From contig JAGLKS010000197.1 of assembly GCA_023140905.1 (NCBI GenBank), positions 1 through 10,999 on the forward strand: 10,999 nucleotides of DNA. Direction: 5' to 3'. The notes beneath the pieces were generated by a model that did not search any database, was not told where the DNA came from, and saw nothing but the letters and a program-made list of their open reading frames with translations. A program made the position numbers and the translations under genes. Positions 7,035-10,999 of this stretch are shown here, in pieces (the first letter of the stretch is position 1; each line of letters opens with the position of its first letter). The DNA is from Alphaproteobacteria bacterium. Lineage in GTDB: Bacteria > Pseudomonadota > Alphaproteobacteria > Micavibrionales > Micavibrionaceae.

Positions 7035-7061
7035 CACTCTGGAAAAATCAGGAAAAGAGTG
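7035..7061. repeat. Small inverted repeat CACTCT / AGAGTG between hydrolase and Mur ligase genes
   Basis: CACTCT (7035-7040) and AGAGTG (7056-7061) give a perfect 6-bp stem with a 15-nt loop in the 77-bp intergenic gap. No T-run follows, so it is not an intrinsic terminator, and read-through into the ligase gene remains likely. It may be chance. Confidence 0.2.
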
Positions 7062-7100
7062 TAGTATGACAGTTTCATTTATGAAAGAACCCTTTAAATT

Positions 7101-8744
7101 ATGAGCGCTGAAATTGCTATAGGATTTTTTACCCTGATTGCTTTTCTGGCTTTTGCCGGACGGCGTTTGATGCGCTACTTGCATAATCTGCAACAAGAAG
7201 ATTACGATAATGGTCGGCTTTTAGGCTGGATATTTCGCTATAAAGTTCTTGATAAACGCATCAGCTTTATTCTTTTTCTTTTGGTTCTGGGTGCTTATTT
7301 CAAAGACTTGCCTGTAGTCAGTGTGCATATCGGTTTATTCCTGATTTTTGTAATTGCTTTTTATACCGAGGCAGACCCTCGTAAAGCTGCAAAGAAAGCT
7401 TTCGTCCTGACCGCACGAGCAAAGCGAATTCTTGTTGTTTCCCTTCTTTATACAACGCTTATAGTCCTTGCAGGGTTTTATCTGGCACAGCCTGCATTCT
7501 GGATTATCCATGTGCAACTTCTACCATTTATCCTGATGCTGGGGAATTTAACGCTTGAACCATATGAAAGGCTTGTCCAGCGTAAATTCTATGATGATGC
7601 CCGCGCAAAATTAACGGAACTCAATCCTACAATTATTGCTATTACAGGATCATATGGCAAAACTTCTGTTAAGCACATATTGGGGCATATTTTAAAGAAC
7701 AGTGCCCCCACTCTGATCACACCAGGCAGTGTCAATACTTTGATGGGCATTACACGCATTATCCGCGAACAGCTAGGAGCCAATCACCGTTACTTTATTG
7801 TTGAGATGGGCGCATACGGCCCCGGTTCTATTGAATCTCTGTGCAAACTCACACCTCCCGATTACGGGATTATCAGCTCTATCGGCCACGCACATTATGA
7901 GCGTTTCAAGACGCTTGATACTGTGGTGCGTGCAAAATATGAACTTGCCAAAGCTGTACTAGAAAATAATGGAACGATGATCGTTCATGAAAAAACCTTG
8001 AAATTTAAATATTCACAAAGCATACGGCATCAGAATATGGACAGCTTTATTGCTTGTGGTGAACCTTTACAGGCCAAATCTCCGCAAAGTGCTCAAGAAT
8101 ATAGTTATCTTACACCTGATGACCTGAATATTTTATCCATTGAGCAAACACCTAAGGGTTTGTGCATACACTTTGAATGGAAGGATGAGAAATACACACT
8201 ACGTGCTCCGTTATATGGAATTCATCATGGCCACAATATCGCCCTGGCTTTTGCCTGCGCAATGACATTAGGGATAGATGCAAAAGATATCAAAATGGCA
8301 CTGGCTTCCACACCACAGATTACGCATCGACTTGAAGTGAAACAACAAATCGATGGCTCTATTATCATTGATGATGCCTTTAATTCCAATCCTCCGGGTT
8401 TCAGAAGCGCTATGCATGTCTTACGGGTACTGGCTGATGACAGAGCTGGCCGCGCTATTTTAGTTACACCCGGAATTGTTGAGTTGGGAAACAAGCATAA
8501 TGAAGTTCACCGTACATTAGGTGTATTAGCTGCCGAAGTTTGTGACATTGTCATGGTCGTTTCACCATCACGCATTCCAACCTTCATTGAAGGATTCAAA
8601 AGCGTGGATAACAGCAAAACTCTACAACAATTTGAAACCTTCTCTGCAGCAGAAAAATGGCTCATTAAAAACAAACGTGCTAACGATGTTATTCTACTGG
8701 AAAATGATTTACCTGATCTATATGAACGTATTTTGAAGATATAG
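7101..8744 (+). CDS. Membrane-anchored MurF-like Mur ligase
   Basis: ATP-dependent Mur-ligase-family enzyme, 547 aa. The first ~150 residues are membrane-rich, with hydrophobic segments at about 4-19, 54-68, 72-88, 109-128 and 132-149. They stand where MurF has its UDP-sugar-binding domain. The central domain has P-loop ITGSYGKTS at 181-189, EMGAYGPGSI at 235-244 (MurF: MGANHPGEI), IGHAHYERF at 261-269, and RAKYELAKA with Lys279, a likely carbamylated lysine. HNIALA (378-383), HRLE (409-412) and IIIDDAFNSNPPGF (421-434) match MurF, as does ELG (461-463) of the C-terminal domain. The ligase core therefore appears complete. It may attach an amino acid or dipeptide to a lipid-linked precursor at the inner membrane; the substrate is unknown. 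ATG 7101 has only a weak SD. It is probably not the housekeeping MurF, which normally lies near murE/mraY. The stop is 15 bp from the convergent murC stop. Confidence 0.85.
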   Translation: MSAEIAIGFFTLIAFLAFAGRRLMRYLHNLQQEDYDNGRLLGWIFRYKVLDKRISFILFLLVLGAYFKDLPVVSVHIGLFLIFVIAFYTEADPRKAAKKAFVLTARAKRILVVSLLYTTLIVLAGFYLAQPAFWIIHVQLLPFILMLGNLTLEPYERLVQRKFYDDARAKLTELNPTIIAITGSYGKTSVKHILGHILKNSAPTLITPGSVNTLMGITRIIREQLGANHRYFIVEMGAYGPGSIESLCKLTPPDYGIISSIGHAHYERFKTLDTVVRAKYELAKAVLENNGTMIVHEKTLKFKYSQSIRHQNMDSFIACGEPLQAKSPQSAQEYSYLTPDDLNILSIEQTPKGLCIHFEWKDEKYTLRAPLYGIHHGHNIALAFACAMTLGIDAKDIKMALASTPQITHRLEVKQQIDGSIIIDDAFNSNPPGFRSAMHVLRVLADDRAGRAILVTPGIVELGNKHNEVHRTLGVLAAEVCDIVMVVSPSRIPTFIEGFKSVDNSKTLQQFETFSAAEKWLIKNKRANDVILLENDLPDLYERILKI

Positions 8745-8759
8745 TATAGTAGTTTCACT

Positions 8760-10220
8760 TTAAGCCGCAACTTCCTTAGATTTAATGCGCTCAATTTCCA
8801 ACTCTTCAGGCAGAGCATAAGCCCAATGTGTAGAGTCGCCAGCCCCCATGATAATAACAAAGTCCCCTGATTCAGCTGTTTCTGAAATCATCCGGGCTAA
8901 ATCATCTTTATCCGGCAAAACACATACAGAGGGATGACCATATTTTCTTAAGCCTTCAACAAGGTATTCCTTATTGATACCCTCAATTGGTTCTTCGCTA
9001 GCTTCGTAAACATCAGCAACAATCACATGATCTGCATCGCTAAAGCAGCCACAAAATTGTTCATATAAACTTTTCAGACGTGTATAACGGTGAGGCTGCA
9101 TCACAGCAATCACATGCCCTCCGGTCTGTTCTACAGCATGACGGGCCGTTTTTAAGACAACACCGATTTCTACCGGATGGTGTGCATAATCATCAATAAT
9201 CGTAATACCATCAATCTCTCCGGTGTTGGTAAAACGACGCTTCACACCGCCGAAATTGTTCAGTGCTTGCTTCATAACATCAAACTTTATTCCCATTTCA
9301 TTAGCAACACCCAGCGCAGCCAGTGAATTTTGAACATTATGAATACCGAGCATAGAAAGATGTATATCTTTAATCATAATATCCTGACCATCTTTATTGA
9401 GCCAACCAGCAAAAAACGCATCAAAAGTGTTTCCAGTCTTATCAAAGCGAACATTTTCTGCCCGAATATCAGCCTTTGGATTAAACCCGTAAGTAATGAT
9501 TTTTCGATCCTTGACTTGCAACACAAGTTTTTGTACTTCCGGATGATCGATACAAAGAAGTCCATAACCATAAAATGGAAGCCCCAGAATAAATTGGCGA
9601 TAGGCTTTTTGCACTTCCTCAAAAGATCCGTAATGATCCATATGCTCTGGATCAATGTTAGTCACCACACCTACTGTTGCAGGCAAAGCTGTGAAGCTGC
9701 CATCACTTTCATCAGCTTCGACAACCATCCATTGTGATTGACCTAAACGCATATTTGTGCCGTAAGCATTGACAATCCCGCCATTAACCACAGTTGGATC
9801 AAGCCCGGCATGGTCCAGCATTTGTCCAACCATCGACGTTGTTGTAGTTTTTCCATGTGTACCGGTCACAGCAACAGAAGTTTTCAAGCGCATAAGCTCA
9901 GCCAGCATTTCTGCACGGCGGGCAACTGGAACTTTAGCAACACGCGCCGCTATTAATTCGGGGTTATCATCAGATATAGCTGAAGACACAACAACAGCAG
10001 CCGACAGAATTTCATCTTCATTCTTGAGGTTGCTTGCATCATGACCAATATAAACGCGAACACCTAATTCTCTGAGTCGTTTAACATTACCGTTTTCCGC
10101 AACATCCGAGCCTTGCACATCATATCCCAAAGAAACAAGCAGCATAGCAATACCACTCATGCCAATGCCGCCAATTCCAATAAAATGTAAAGTTCCAATT
10201 TCTGGAGACATCATGCGCAT
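8760..10220 (-). CDS. murC: UDP-N-acetylmuramate--L-alanine ligase MurC
   Basis: Adds L-alanine to UDP-MurNAc with ATP, the first step of stem peptide assembly in the cytoplasm. The 486 residues carry all three Mur domains. Numbered from ATG 10220: N-terminal Rossmann motif FIGIGGIGMSG near 13-23, ATP-binding VTGTHGKTTTTSM near 118-130, EADESD near 168-173, the histidine-rich segment NIDPEHMDHYG near 188-198, HNVQNSLAA near 294-302, and DDYAHHPVEI near 343-352. The length is normal for MurC and no key residue is missing. Start choice: ATG 10220 has AGGA nine nt upstream, right after the murG stop. The open frame extends three codons to a TTG (10229), which is less likely. Two further ATGs lie 2 and 3 codons in. 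The 15-bp gap to murG suggests co-transcription and perhaps coupled translation. The usual next gene, murB, is absent. Confidence 0.97.
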   Translation of the reverse strand: MRMMSPEIGTLHFIGIGGIGMSGIAMLLVSLGYDVQGSDVAENGNVKRLRELGVRVYIGHDASNLKNEDEILSAAVVVSSAISDDNPELIAARVAKVPVARRAEMLAELMRLKTSVAVTGTHGKTTTTSMVGQMLDHAGLDPTVVNGGIVNAYGTNMRLGQSQWMVVEADESDGSFTALPATVGVVTNIDPEHMDHYGSFEEVQKAYRQFILGLPFYGYGLLCIDHPEVQKLVLQVKDRKIITYGFNPKADIRAENVRFDKTGNTFDAFFAGWLNKDGQDIMIKDIHLSMLGIHNVQNSLAALGVANEMGIKFDVMKQALNNFGGVKRRFTNTGEIDGITIIDDYAHHPVEIGVVLKTARHAVEQTGGHVIAVMQPHRYTRLKSLYEQFCGCFSDADHVIVADVYEASEEPIEGINKEYLVEGLRKYGHPSVCVLPDKDDLARMISETAESGDFVIIMGAGDSTHWAYALPEELEIERIKSKEVAA

Positions 10221-10235
10221 AATATTCAATCCTGT

Positions 10236-10999
10236 TTATTTATTGTTTATTATTTTTAAACTTAGCTTTGCCAAGCACTCTGCTGCATCAGCTCGGCCAC
10301 ACTCTTTAGCACGCATTGCCGCGTTACGCAAGATTTGCGGATTGTCTAGGAATTCTATCATATTTCCTTTCACAGCTTCGAGTGTAAAATTTTTCTCTTC
10401 TATTAGCCATGCCCCACCTTTATCAACTACACTCATAGCATTACGTTTTTGTTGCTGATCTTTGTGGTGAGGGTATGGAACATAAATCGCAGGACATCCA
10501 GCAATACTCATTTCAGCAACAGTGCTAGCCCCTGATCGTCCAATAAATAAATGCGCCCAGGATAGTTTCTCGTCCACATCATCAAAAAATGGAGCCAGTG
10601 TAATATGTTCTGATGCTATGCCGCTTTTTTCGTAGAAGTTTATAGCTTCTTTCAAATCAGCTTCGCGGCATTGTTGAACAATACGTAATTGTTTCTTTTG
10701 TTCATGGCTCAAAAGGCTTAACGCTTCAGGAATAACGTGACTGAATACTGTAGCACCAAGGGACCCTCCCATTACAAATATATGCAACGGTGTTTCTTTT
10801 TCTAAAGCTGGATAAGAAGCCTCTTTAAGCGCGACAATTTCCGGACGCACCAGATTACCTATCACAGATGCTTTGCTGGTGACGCGTGCACTAAAATTCA
10901 TTCCTTCAGGCAAAGGAAAAGATAACGCTATAAATTTAGCTTTAAAAGCCAGAAAGACATTTGCCTTGCCCATAATGGCGTTTTGTTCATGTAATCCAG
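10236..10999 (-). CDS. murG: Lipid II synthase MurG (5' end outside window)
   Basis: Peripheral membrane glycosyltransferase that adds GlcNAc from UDP-GlcNAc to lipid I, giving lipid II on the inner face of the membrane. About 253 codons are present, and the reading frame stays open to the window's right edge. The edge sequence reads GLHEQNAIMGKAN, the conserved HEQN segment of the N-terminal domain. An apparent ATG at 10973 inside this motif is therefore not the start. Further motifs: the second glycine loop VMGGSLGA, the nucleotide-sugar site IGRSGASTVAEMSIAGCPAI, and PYPHHKDQQQKRNA. The C-terminal domain is complete, with stop TAA at 10238-10236. About 100 N-terminal residues should lie outside the window. 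The murC SD sits directly after the stop. Confidence 0.97.
   Translation of the reverse strand, partial: GLHEQNAIMGKANVFLAFKAKFIALSFPLPEGMNFSARVTSKASVIGNLVRPEIVALKEASYPALEKETPLHIFVMGGSLGATVFSHVIPEALSLLSHEQKKQLRIVQQCREADLKEAINFYEKSGIASEHITLAPFFDDVDEKLSWAHLFIGRSGASTVAEMSIAGCPAIYVPYPHHKDQQQKRNAMSVVDKGGAWLIEEKNFTLEAVKGNMIEFLDNPQILRNAAMRAKECGRADAAECLAKLSLKIINNK

Noticed and set aside
8745..8759. Bidirectional terminator between the converging Mur ligase and murC genes
   Set aside because: The gap is only 15 bp, with no stem-loop or T-run visible.
10221..10229. MurC start at TTG 10229
   Set aside because: ATG 10220 has an AGGA at correct spacing, and the extra three codons add nothing conserved.
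10236..10973. Complete MurG starting at ATG 10973
   Set aside because: The frame continues upstream as GLHEQNAI to the window edge, and this ATG is inside the conserved HEQN motif, so the gene is only cut by the window.
1..10999. tRNA, rRNA, CRISPR array or insertion sequence
   Set aside because: No cloverleaf-like, rRNA-like or regularly spaced repeat sequence and no transposase motifs were seen on either strand.

Overview
This window is a division and cell wall (dcw) cluster from a Gram-negative bacterium, most likely an AT-rich alphaproteobacterium. The order on the minus strand (murG, murC, ..., ddl, ftsQ, ftsA, ftsZ), an FtsZ with a long C-terminal linker, and an FtsQ with a long basic cytoplasmic tail all fit that group. 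I cannot place it more finely. AT-rich groups such as Holosporales-like, Rickettsiales-like or Micavibrio-like lineages are possible, but nothing here decides between them.

Layout. From right to left on the minus strand: murG (10999-10236, 5' end outside the window) and murC (10220-8760), only 15 bp apart. Then comes a block of opposite polarity on the plus strand: an alpha/beta hydrolase (about 6247-7023) and a membrane-anchored MurF-like ligase (7101-8744), which ends 15 bp from the murC stop. Minus-strand genes resume with a D-Ala-D-Ala-ligase-type ATP-grasp gene (6115-4871), ftsQ (4845-3916) and ftsA (3785-2508). About 1 kb of non-dcw sequence follows (1495-2507). It holds three coding-like remnants, two plus and one minus, apparently broken. 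Last is ftsZ (1494-1), whose 3' end lies outside the window.

How the genes work together. MurC adds L-Ala to UDP-MurNAc and MurG makes lipid II. The Ddl-type enzyme supplies the terminal D-dipeptide. FtsQ, FtsA and FtsZ belong to the divisome that directs septal wall synthesis. The MurF-like protein keeps the Mur ligase ATP-binding and central motifs, but several membrane segments stand where MurF has its UDP-sugar-binding domain. It may therefore work on a lipid-linked precursor. Its hydrolase neighbour has an intact Ser-Asp-His triad.

Most interesting point. In the usual alphaproteobacterial order murB sits between murC and ddl. Here that slot holds the inverted hydrolase/Mur-ligase pair, and the adjacent Ddl is unusually long (414 aa) with a changed C-terminal substrate loop. 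These three genes may form a separate peptidoglycan-modifying module that was inserted into, or replaced part of, the dcw cluster. This is an inference from sequence motifs and gene order, not a demonstrated function.
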